Shown here: positions 26,951 to 34,308 of the stretch, one piece after another
Layout of the letters: each line of letters starts with the position of its first letter
How positions within the stretch are numbered: the first letter of the stretch is position 1
Notes under the pieces: model-generated
Seen by the model: the letters and a program-made list of their open reading frames with translations, nothing else
What the model was told of the DNA's origin: nothing
Database searches by the model: none
Made by a program: the position numbers and the translations under genes
DNA from: Cellulomonas sp. Y8
GTDB taxonomy: Bacteria > Actinomycetota > Actinomycetes > Actinomycetales > Cellulomonadaceae
Direction of reading: 5' to 3'
NCBI RefSeq assembly: GCF_008033115.1
Contig: NZ_CP041203.1
Location: 1,922,001-1,986,000 of the forward strand
Length of the DNA stretch: 64,000 nt

Positions 26951-27172
26951 CCGCGAGCGGTACCGGCGGCCGCCCGAGCCGCCACCCGGGCCACGACCCA
27001 CGCCGCCCCGGCGCCCGGCGCCCGCGCCCCGTCGCCCCCACGCCGCCCCCGGCCCCTCCCCCCGAGGCCGCCGATCTGCTGGCCCGGCGACCCGCACCCC
27101 GCACCACCCCCGACCCCCGCAGCACCCCGACCCGGCACGTCCCCGCCGGGCCCACCCGAGAGGCACACCCCC

Positions 27173-28085
27173 ATGAAGCGCAGACTGACCGCCTGGATCG
27201 CCGCGATCGCCGCCACCGCGTCGCTCGCCGCGTGCGCGTCCGGCGGGCGGCGAGAGCTCGGCCGGTGCCACCGCGACCGCCGACGCGGACAACCGCGTCA
27301 CGGTCCGCGTCGGCGTCACCGACAAGGCCCAGGAGTACTGGACGACGTTCACCGACCTCGCCGCGGACGAGGGCATCGACGTCGAGCTGGTGAACTTCAC
27401 CGACTACACGCAGCCCAACCCGATCCTCAGCTCGGGCGACCTGGAGCTCAACCAGTTCCAGCACCTGCTGTACCTGGCGAACTACAACGTGAACTCCGAC
27501 GACGACCTGCAGCCGATCGGCTCGACGGCGATCTACCAGCTCGGCCTCTACACGACCAAGGGCTACGCCTCCCCGGAGGACGTCCCGGAGGGCGCCGAGA
27601 TCGCCATCCCGAACGACGTGGTGAACCAGGCCCGCGCGCTGCTGGTCCTCCAGTCGGCCGGCCTGATCTCGCTGGTCGACGGCGGCAACGCGTTCTCGAC
27701 GCCCGCCGAGGTCGACGAGGCCGCGTCGAAGGTCAAGGTCGTCCCGGTCGACGCCAACCAGACCGCGGTGCAGCTGCAGAGCCTGGACGGCGCGATCATC
27801 AACAACAACTTCGCGACGGACGCGGGCATCGACCCGACGACGGCGATCTACTCCGACCTCGAGGACACCGACACCGCGCGGCCGTACCTCAACCTCTGGG
27901 TCGCCCGGGCCGAAGACGCCGACAACCCGGTGTTCCAGCAGCTCATCGACATCTACCACTCGCCCGAGGTCACCGACCAGCTGGTGGAGGAGAACGGCGG
28001 CACCGCCGTGGTCGAGGACGTGCCGGCCGAGGAGCTCCAGTCCGACCTCGCCGACCTCGAGGACCTGGTCCGCGAGAACGCCTGA
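27173..28085 (+). pseudogene. metQ: Methionine ABC transporter lipoprotein MetQ, copy 1, frameshifted
   Basis: This is a MetQ/NlpA substrate-binding lipoprotein of about 303 residues. A signal peptide with lipobox SLAAC puts the lipid on C21. The frame breaks at GGG 27245-27247, right after the signal peptide. Deleting one G gives CASGGGESSAGATATADADN and joins to VTVRVGVTDKAQEYWTTFTD and the rest. Hallmarks are VELVNFTDYTQPNPILSSGD, LNQFQHLLYLANYN and DGAIINNNFA. It is highly similar to copy 2. A terminator follows, so it is transcribed apart from metQ2-metN-metI. Error is likelier than inactivation. Confidence 0.88.
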
Positions 28086-28095
28086 GCACCCGGTG

Positions 28096-28131
28096 GACGG
28101 CGCCGACCCCCGCGACGGGGTCGGCGCCGTC
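28096..28131 (+). terminator. Terminator after metQ 1
   Basis: A perfect 15-bp stem (28096-28110 with 28117-28131, arm GACGGCGCCGACCCC) with a six-base loop starts 10 bases after the stop. Confidence 0.85.
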
Positions 28132-28297
28132 GGCGCGCTCGGGAGGGCGCCGCGACCCCGCTCGGTGGCGGGACCACGACCCCGGTGGCACCGTGATCGC
28201 GCGGCACCCGGGTGCCGTGAGACCCGCGGACGCGGCGCTCCCGGCGGGTGCTAGGGTCGCCCGCGTCCGCCCCCGCCCAGGGACAGGAGTCGAGCAC

Positions 28298-28396
28298 GTG
28301 AGCACCCACGCCGCTTCCGAGCGCCGCGCGCAGCCGATGCGCGCCACGGCCGGGGCGTCCTGCGGGCTCATGTGCTGTCGCCAGCGAATGTGCTGA
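28298..28396 (+). CDS. Cys/Met leader peptide upstream of metQ 2
   Basis: This 32-codon ORF starts at GTG 28298 with AGGAG eight bases upstream and ends in SCGLMCCRQRMC before TGA 28394-28396. Four cysteine and two methionine codons fall in the last 12 positions, the usual placement of regulatory codons in attenuation leaders. A TAGGGT -10 candidate lies at 28252-28257. About 270 bp of C-rich sequence with several possible hairpins separates it from metQ 2. Polycysteine leader ORFs are established regulators in mycobacteria; this assignment is by analogy. Confidence 0.72.
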   Translation: MSTHAASERRAQPMRATAGASCGLMCCRQRMC

Positions 28397-28663
28397 CGCT
28401 GCACCCTCGCAGCACGGCCCTCCCGCGGCGGACGTCCCGCCCGGCCCGACGCTCCTGAGCGAGCCGACCGGCCCGACCGGACACCTCCTCCCGGCCCCGA
28501 TCCCCGACGGCCCGCCGTCCGGCCCGGGGCCCCGCCGGACGGCCGAGACCCCGGCGCCGCGGCCTGACCGCACGCCACCGCCCTGCGGGCCCGGCCACCG
28601 GCCCGCACGGGGCTCGCCCCGAGCCGAGCCCCACGCTCAGATCCACCGGAAGGCAGCACCACC

Positions 28664-29563
28664 ATGAAGCGCAGACTGACCGCCGCCCTCGCCGCCCTCG
28701 CCGTGGGCGCCCTGGCCGCCTGCTCCGGCGGCGAGCCCGCGGCCGCACCGACCACGGCCGACCCGGACAACCCGGTGACCGTGCGCGTCGGCGTGACCGA
28801 CAAGTCGAAGGCCTACTGGACCACGTTCACCGACCTGGCGGCCGAGGAGGGCATCGACGTCGAGCTGGTGAACTTCACCGACTACCAGCAGCCGAACACG
28901 GTGCTCAGCGAGGGCCAGCTGGAGCTCAACCAGTTCCAGCACCTGCTGTTCCTCGCGAACTACAACGTCAGCGCGGACGACGACCTCGCGCCCATCGGCG
29001 CGACGGTCATCTACCAGCTCGGCCTGTACACGACCCAGGGCTACGCGTCGCCGGACGAGATCCCGGACGGCGGCGAGGTCGCCATCCCGAACGACCCGAC
29101 CAACCAGGCGCGCGCGCTGCTCGTGCTGCAGTCGGCCGGCCTCATCTCGCTGAAGGACGGCGGCAACGCGCTGTCGACCCCCGCCGAGATCGACCAGGCG
29201 GCGTCCCGCGTGAAGGTCGTCCCCGTCGACGCCAACCAGACCGCGATCCAGCTGCAGGACCTGGACGCCGCCGTCGTCAACAACAACTTCGCCGCCGACG
29301 CGGGCATCGACCCGACCACGGCGATCTACTCCGACCTCGAGGACACGGACACGGCCCGCCCGTACGTGAACATCTGGGTCGCCCGAGCCGAGGACGCCGA
29401 CAACCCGGTGTACGCGGACCTGATCGAGATCTACCACCGCGACGAGGTCATCGGCCAGCTCCTGGACGAGAACCAGGGCACCGCCGTCGAGCAGGACCTC
29501 AGCCCCGAGGAGCTGCAGGCCAGCCTCACGGAGCTCGAGGACCAGGTCCGCGCCGCGGGCTGA
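28664..29563 (+). CDS. metQ: Methionine ABC transporter lipoprotein MetQ, copy 2
   Basis: This 299-residue substrate-binding lipoprotein of the MetNIQ importer has the signal MKRRLTAALAALAVGALAAC with lipid on C20. Mature hallmarks are VRVGVTDKSKAYWTTFTDLA, LNQFQHLLFLANYN, NDPTNQARALLVLQSAGLIS and LDAAVVNNNFA. It binds methionine or related compounds outside the membrane. It heads the metQ-metN-metI operon, with a leader ORF upstream and a 12-bp hairpin between it and metN. It is intact, in contrast to copy 1. Confidence 0.94.
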   Translation: MKRRLTAALAALAVGALAACSGGEPAAAPTTADPDNPVTVRVGVTDKSKAYWTTFTDLAAEEGIDVELVNFTDYQQPNTVLSEGQLELNQFQHLLFLANYNVSADDDLAPIGATVIYQLGLYTTQGYASPDEIPDGGEVAIPNDPTNQARALLVLQSAGLISLKDGGNALSTPAEIDQAASRVKVVPVDANQTAIQLQDLDAAVVNNNFAADAGIDPTTAIYSDLEDTDTARPYVNIWVARAEDADNPVYADLIEIYHRDEVIGQLLDENQGTAVEQDLSPEELQASLTELEDQVRAAG

Positions 29564-29571
29564 CGCACACG

Positions 29572-29605
29572 GTGCGCCGGGCGGCCCGCGGGTCGCCCGG
29601 CGCAC
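29572..29605 (+). terminator. Intra-operon hairpin between metQ 2 and metN
   Basis: A perfect 12-bp stem GTGCGCCGGGCG/CGCCCGGCGCAC (29572-29583 with 29594-29605) begins eight bases after the metQ stop. It may act as a partial terminator or 3'-end stabiliser, giving more binding protein than ATPase and permease. Confidence 0.6.
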
Positions 29606-29679
29606 GACCGCCCGCCGGCGCGACGCCGGCACCCGCCACCCGCACCCCGCGGGCGACCCCCACCCAGGACGGTGACCCG

Positions 29680-30750
29680 ATGACCGCGATGGTCTCCCTG
29701 CGTGACGTGACGAAGGTGTTCGACGGGTCCTCAGGACCCGTGCGCGCCGTCGACGGCGTCACGCTCGACATCGAGCGCGGCGACGTGTTCGGCGTGATCG
29801 GCTACTCCGGCGCCGGCAAGAGCACGCTGGTCCGGCTGATCAACGCGCTCGAGGCCCCGACCTCGGGGCAGGTGGTGGTCGACGGCACCGAGCTCACGGG
29901 GCTCAAGGAGCGGGGCCTGCGCCCCGCCCGCGCCGGGATCGGCTTCATCTTCCAGCAGTTCAACCTGCTGAAGTCCCGCACGGTGGCCGCGAACGTGGCG
30001 TACCCGCTGCGGGTCGCGAAGTGGCCGAAGGCCAAGCGCGAGGCCCGCGTGGCCGAGCTGCTCGAGTTCGTCGGGCTGTCCGACAAGGCCAAGCAGTACC
30101 CCGACCAGCTGTCCGGCGGGCAGAAGCAGCGCGTGGGCATCGCCCGGGCGCTCGCGACGTCGCCGGCCCTGCTGCTCGCCGACGAGGCCACCAGCGCCCT
30201 CGACCCCGAGACGACCAAGGACGTGCTCGACCTGCTCCGCCGGGTCAACCGCGAGCTCGGCGTCACGATCGTGGTCATCACGCACGAGATGTCGGTCGTC
30301 TCCTACCTGTGCAACAAGGTCGCGGTCATGGAGCACGGCAAGGTGGTCGAGGAGGGCGACGTCTACCGCGTGTTCGCGGAGCCCACGCAGCCGATCACCC
30401 GCCGGTTCATCGGCGCCGCCCTGCACGACCGGCCGCGGCCCGACGTCGTCGCCCGGCTGCGCGAGCGGCACGCCGGCCGGATCGTCACGATCGCGATCCG
30501 GGAGAGCGAGGCGACCGCCGGGATCATCGTCACCGAGCGCCTGCGCGCCCACGGGATCGACGGGCACGTGGTGTTCGGCGGCATCACCGAGGTGAACTCC
30601 CGCCCGCTCGGCTCCCTCACGTTCGCGCTGGAGGGTCCGCACGCCGCGATCGACGCGTTCCTCGCCGACCTGCGCGCGCACACCGAGGTCATCGAGCACG
30701 CCCCCGACGGCGACCATGCCGGCCCCGCGAGCAAGGAGGTGGGCGCGTGA
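29680..30750 (+). CDS. metN: Methionine ABC transporter ATP-binding protein
   Basis: This is the 356-residue ATPase of the D/L-methionine importer. Walker A GYSGAGKST is at 41-49, the Q-loop in FIFQQFNLLKSRT, signature LSGGQ, Walker B LLLADEATSALDP and ITHEMSVV. A C-terminal NIL domain (about 270-345, with ITEVNSRPLGSLTFALEG) senses methionine and gives trans-inhibition in homologues. ATG 29680 follows CAGGACGGTG; ATG 29689 is an alternative. The stop overlaps the metI GTG. Confidence 0.95.
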   Translation: MTAMVSLRDVTKVFDGSSGPVRAVDGVTLDIERGDVFGVIGYSGAGKSTLVRLINALEAPTSGQVVVDGTELTGLKERGLRPARAGIGFIFQQFNLLKSRTVAANVAYPLRVAKWPKAKREARVAELLEFVGLSDKAKQYPDQLSGGQKQRVGIARALATSPALLLADEATSALDPETTKDVLDLLRRVNRELGVTIVVITHEMSVVSYLCNKVAVMEHGKVVEEGDVYRVFAEPTQPITRRFIGAALHDRPRPDVVARLRERHAGRIVTIAIRESEATAGIIVTERLRAHGIDGHVVFGGITEVNSRPLGSLTFALEGPHAAIDAFLADLRAHTEVIEHAPDGDHAGPASKEVGA

Positions 30751-31409
30751 ACTCCAACGGCGTCTCCCTGTGGCCCGAGCTCTGGCAGGCGCTCGGCGAG
30801 ACCCTGCAGATGGCGATCGCCGCCCTGGCGATCGGCGGGCTCGCCGGCCTCGTGCTCGGCATCGCGCTCTACGTGACCCGGGCCGGCAACATCCTGGCCA
30901 ACCGCCCGGTGTTCGTCGTGCTCAACGTGCTGGTCAACATCGTCCGGCCGATCCCGTTCATCATCTTCATCACCGCGGTCCGGCCGCTGACCCAGGCGCT
31001 CACCGGGGCGTCCTACGGCGTCGAGGCCGCGATCCCGGCGCTCGCGATCATGGCGACGTTCGCGACCTCCCGCATCGTCGAGCAGAACCTCGTCGCGCTC
31101 GACCCGGGCGTCGTCGAGGCGGCGCGCGCGATGGGCGCCGGCCCGCTGCGGATCATCGCGACCGTGATCGTCCCCGAGACGCTCGGCCCGCTCATCCTGG
31201 GCTTCACATTCCTGTTCGTCGGCATCGTCGACATGACGGCGGTCGCAGGCGCGATCGGCGCCGGCGGCCTCGGCGACTTCGCGATCGTCTACGGGTACCA
31301 GCGGTTCAACGACGTGGTCACGTGGACCGCCGTCGCGGTGATCGTGGTGATGGTCCAGCTCGCCCAGTTCCTGGGCAACTTCCTGGCCCGCAAGGTCCTG
31401 CGCCGCTGA
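30747..31409 (+). CDS. metI: Methionine ABC transporter permease
   Basis: This 220-residue permease has five or six helices. The coupling motif EAARAMGAGPLRIIATVIVP and the family segment VNIVRPIPFIIFITAVRPLT are present. It forms the MetNI channel with the ATPase. The GTG start overlaps the metN stop (GTGA) and is preceded by AAGGAGG. A 2+1 palindromic repeat element follows at 31430. Confidence 0.95.
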   Translation: MNSNGVSLWPELWQALGETLQMAIAALAIGGLAGLVLGIALYVTRAGNILANRPVFVVLNVLVNIVRPIPFIIFITAVRPLTQALTGASYGVEAAIPALAIMATFATSRIVEQNLVALDPGVVEAARAMGAGPLRIIATVIVPETLGPLILGFTFLFVGIVDMTAVAGAIGAGGLGDFAIVYGYQRFNDVVTWTAVAVIVVMVQLAQFLGNFLARKVLRR

Positions 31410-31429
31410 CGCGCCTCGCACCCCGGTCC

Positions 31430-31498
31430 GCGAGGTCGAGGGTTTCCGGCGAGGTCGAGGGTTTCCGCCCGGCGATCTCGGGGAAACCCTCGACCTCG
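31430..31498. repeat. Tandem 19-mer plus inverted copy at a convergent junction
   Basis: Two identical adjacent 19-mers GCGAGGTCGAGGGTTTCCG (31430-31448 and 31449-31467) are followed by a 17-base inverted copy (31482-31498). It lies between convergent metI and the FAD oxidase gene and could form alternative bidirectional terminators. Confidence 0.75.
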
Positions 31499-31505
31499 TC
31501 GGGTT

Positions 31506-32963
31506 CTAGAGCTTCTTGCCCGGGTTGAGGATGTTCCGCGGGTCCAGGACCTGCTTGATGCCGCGCTGGATCGCCAGGACCCGGTCGCCCAGCTCGGCCG
31601 GCAGGGCGGCCCGCTTCTCGGTGCCGATGCCGTGCTCGCCCGTGACGGTGCCGCCGAGCTCGACCGCCAGGCCGAGGATCCGCGCGTGCGCCTCCGCCGC
31701 CGCGGCGACCTGCGCCGGGTCGGCCGGGTCGAACGCGATGACCGGGTGCAGGTTGCCGTCGCCGACGTGGCCGCCGGTGCCGATGGGCAGCCCGACCTGC
31801 GCGGAGATGTCGCCCAGCCGCTCCAGCAGCTCCGGCAGCCGGGTGCGCGGCACCGCGACGTCCCCGTTGATGCTGCCGCCGCGGACCGCTCGCATCGCCG
31901 GGTTGAACGCCCGCCGGGCGCGCAGCAGCGCGTGCAGCCGCTGCTCGTCGTGCGCGACGTCCACCGTCAGGGCGCCGTGCTCCCGGGCGATCGCCTCGTA
32001 GGCCGCGACGTCCTCGACGCCGCCGATCGCCTCGTCGGTGATCGCCAGCAGCATCGCCTCGGCGCCCGCGGGCAGCCCCGCCTCCGGGTCGTACGCGACG
32101 AGCGACGCCAGCACGACGCCGTCCAGCAGCTCCAGCGTCGACGGGCGGTGCGGGCTCGCGATGATCGCGTTCGCCGCCTCCAGCGCGTCGGCGACGGTGG
32201 CGAAGGTCGCGCACACGCCGCGGTCCGGGCCGGGCGCCGGCAGCAGCCCGAGCGTCGCCTCGGTGACGACCGCGAGCGTCCCCTCCGACCCGACGACCAG
32301 CCCCGTGAGGTCGAGCCCCGCCACGGCCTTCACGGTCTCCGGCGACGTCCGGACGACCTCCCCGTCGGCCAGCACGACCTCGAGCGAGCGCACGAAGTCC
32401 CGGGTGACCCCGTACTTCACGCAGCGCATCCCGCCCGCGTTGGTCGCGATGTTCCCGCCGACGGTGCTCTGCGCGTACGACGCCGGGTCCGGCGGGTAGA
32501 AGAGCCCGCGGGCGGCGACGGCGTCGACCAGGTCCTTGGTGACGACCCCCGGCTGGACGACCGCGACCTGGTCGACCGGGTCGATGCGACGGATCTCCGT
32601 CATCCGAGCCGTCGACAGCAGGATCGCGCCCGGGACGGCGTTGGCACCACCGGCGAGCCCGCTGAGCGCGCCCTGCGGCACGACGGGGACCCCGTGGGCG
32701 TGCGCGGCGCGGAGCACGGCGGACACCTCGGCGGTGGTCGACGGCTGCACCAGGGCGACCGGGTCCCCCGTGGGCGGGGTCGCCGAGCCGTCCTGGGACC
32801 GGTCGCGCAGTGCGTCGGGGTCCGTGACCAGCGACCCGGCGGGCAGCGCGGCGCGCAGGTCCGCGACGACGGCCGCGAGCGCGGCGGCGTCCGGCGCGGC
32901 GGCGGGGGCGGACGGACCCGGGCCGGCGGGGCCGGGGTCGACGGGCGTGCGGGTCTCGGTCAC
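31506..32963 (-). CDS. FAD-linked oxidase (GlcD / D-lactate dehydrogenase-like)
   Basis: This 485-residue flavoprotein belongs to the vanillyl-alcohol-oxidase/PCMH superfamily. The N-terminal FAD domain has VPVVPQGALSGLAGGANAVP and SYAQSTVGGNIATNAGGMRC. The C-terminal cap domain has GTGGHVGDGNLHPVIAFDP and VTGEHGIGTEKR. Family members oxidise glycolate, D-lactate or other 2-hydroxy acids; the substrate here is not clear. Start GTG 32963 overlaps the stop of the upstream FMN-dependent dehydrogenase (GTGA), so the two are co-expressed. No iron-sulfur partner gene adjoins it. Confidence 0.92.
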   Translation of the reverse strand: MTETRTPVDPGPAGPGPSAPAAAPDAAALAAVVADLRAALPAGSLVTDPDALRDRSQDGSATPPTGDPVALVQPSTTAEVSAVLRAAHAHGVPVVPQGALSGLAGGANAVPGAILLSTARMTEIRRIDPVDQVAVVQPGVVTKDLVDAVAARGLFYPPDPASYAQSTVGGNIATNAGGMRCVKYGVTRDFVRSLEVVLADGEVVRTSPETVKAVAGLDLTGLVVGSEGTLAVVTEATLGLLPAPGPDRGVCATFATVADALEAANAIIASPHRPSTLELLDGVVLASLVAYDPEAGLPAGAEAMLLAITDEAIGGVEDVAAYEAIAREHGALTVDVAHDEQRLHALLRARRAFNPAMRAVRGGSINGDVAVPRTRLPELLERLGDISAQVGLPIGTGGHVGDGNLHPVIAFDPADPAQVAAAAEAHARILGLAVELGGTVTGEHGIGTEKRAALPAELGDRVLAIQRGIKQVLDPRNILNPGKKL

Positions 32964-34168
32964 GGCAACCCCACGTGCTCGGGGGTGAGCTCGGCGAGGG
33001 ACCGCACGCCGAGCAGGCGCAGGGTCCGGGCGATCTCGGTGGTCAGGATCTCGCCGACGCGGTCGACGCCGCGCTCGCCGCCGGCCATGAGGCCGTACAG
33101 GTAGGCGCGGCCGAGCATGACGGCGCGCGCACCGTGCGCCACCGCGGCGACCACGTCGGCGCCGCTCGAGAAGCCGGTGTCGACGTAGACCTCGGCCCGG
33201 TCGCCGACCGCCTGCACCGTGCCGGGGACGAGGGTCAGCGGCACCGGCGCCCGGTCGAGCTGCCGCCCGCCGTGGTTCGACAGCACGACGGCGTCGGCGC
33301 CCGCGCCGACCACGCGCTCGGCGTCGGCGACGGTCTGCACGCCCTTCACCACGAGCGGCCCGTCCCACTGCTCCCGCACCCACGCCAGGTCGGCGAGCTC
33401 GACGGTCGGGTCGAACATGTGCCCCGCGAGCTCCTCGATCGTCCCCTGCCAGGAGTCGAGCGTCGCGAACCGCAGCGGCTCGGTGGTGAGGAAGTTCAGC
33501 CACCACGACGGGTGCAGCGCGCCGTCGACGACGGTCTTCACCGACAGCGCCGGCGGGATGCTGAACCCGTTCCGGTTGTCGCGCAGCCGCGCGCCGCCCA
33601 CCGGGACGTCGACGGTGATGACCAGCGCCTCGTAGCCCGCGGCCTTCGCGCGCGCCATGAGCTCGGTCGAGGCGCCGCGGTCCTTCCACACGTACAGGCC
33701 GAACCAGTTCCGCCCGTCCGGCGCGGCGGCCGCGAGGTCCTCGATCGACGTCGTGCCCATCGTCGACAGCGTGTACGGGATGCCGGTGCGCGCCGCGGAC
33801 CGGGCCACGGCCCGCTCGCCCTCGTGCTGCATCATCCGCGTGAAGCCGGTCGGGGCGTACAGGAACGGCGCCGCGGCGGGCCGGCCCAGGACCGTCGTCG
33901 ACAGGTCGACCTCGCCGACGTCGCGGAGCACCGACGGCCGGAACTCCACGTCCCGGAGCGTGCGGCGGGCGCGGCGCAGCGACACCTCGGCCTCGGCGGC
34001 GCCGTCCACGTAGTCGAAGATCGACCGCGGGGTCCGGGCCCGCGCGATCGTCCGCAGGTCCCGCACCGTGTACGCCCGGGACAACCGGCGGGCCACCGGG
34101 TCCAGCTCGAGCGGACGCATCCGCAGCAGGGGCCTGAGCTCGGACCAGGTCTGCAGCCGTCGCCGCAC
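32960..34168 (-). CDS. FMN-dependent alpha-hydroxy-acid dehydrogenase (LldD-like)
   Basis: This 402-residue flavoenzyme oxidises L-lactate or a related L-2-hydroxy acid. FMN and active-site motifs are APTGFTRMMQHEGE, LSTMGTTSIEDLA, LVVKGVQTVADAE, VVLSNHGGRQLD and VYVDTGFSSGADVV; the catalytic histidine is in SNHGGRQLD. GTG 34168 follows GAGGAGG; a TACCGT -10 candidate is at 34218-34223. Coupled downstream to an FAD-linked D-type oxidase, suggesting use of both lactate isomers or a glycolate route, by inference. Confidence 0.9.
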   Translation of the reverse strand: MRRRLQTWSELRPLLRMRPLELDPVARRLSRAYTVRDLRTIARARTPRSIFDYVDGAAEAEVSLRRARRTLRDVEFRPSVLRDVGEVDLSTTVLGRPAAAPFLYAPTGFTRMMQHEGERAVARSAARTGIPYTLSTMGTTSIEDLAAAAPDGRNWFGLYVWKDRGASTELMARAKAAGYEALVITVDVPVGGARLRDNRNGFSIPPALSVKTVVDGALHPSWWLNFLTTEPLRFATLDSWQGTIEELAGHMFDPTVELADLAWVREQWDGPLVVKGVQTVADAERVVGAGADAVVLSNHGGRQLDRAPVPLTLVPGTVQAVGDRAEVYVDTGFSSGADVVAAVAHGARAVMLGRAYLYGLMAGGERGVDRVGEILTTEIARTLRLLGVRSLAELTPEHVGLP

Positions 34169-34308
34169 GTGTCGCCTCCTCGCCGGTGGGCCCGGCGGCT
34201 CCGGGCCCCGCCCGGGCACGGTAGCCCCGCGGGCGCGACGGGCGCGGACGCGTCTCAGCGTGCGACGGGCGGTGCCGCACCGGCCGTCGTCCACGCGCCG
34301 CTCGCGGG

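Noticed and set aside
26612..27172. SAM or other methionine riboswitch upstream of metQ 1
   Set aside because: No conserved SAM-I core (kink-turn and pseudoknot elements) could be recognised. The Cys-rich ORF is a better explanation.
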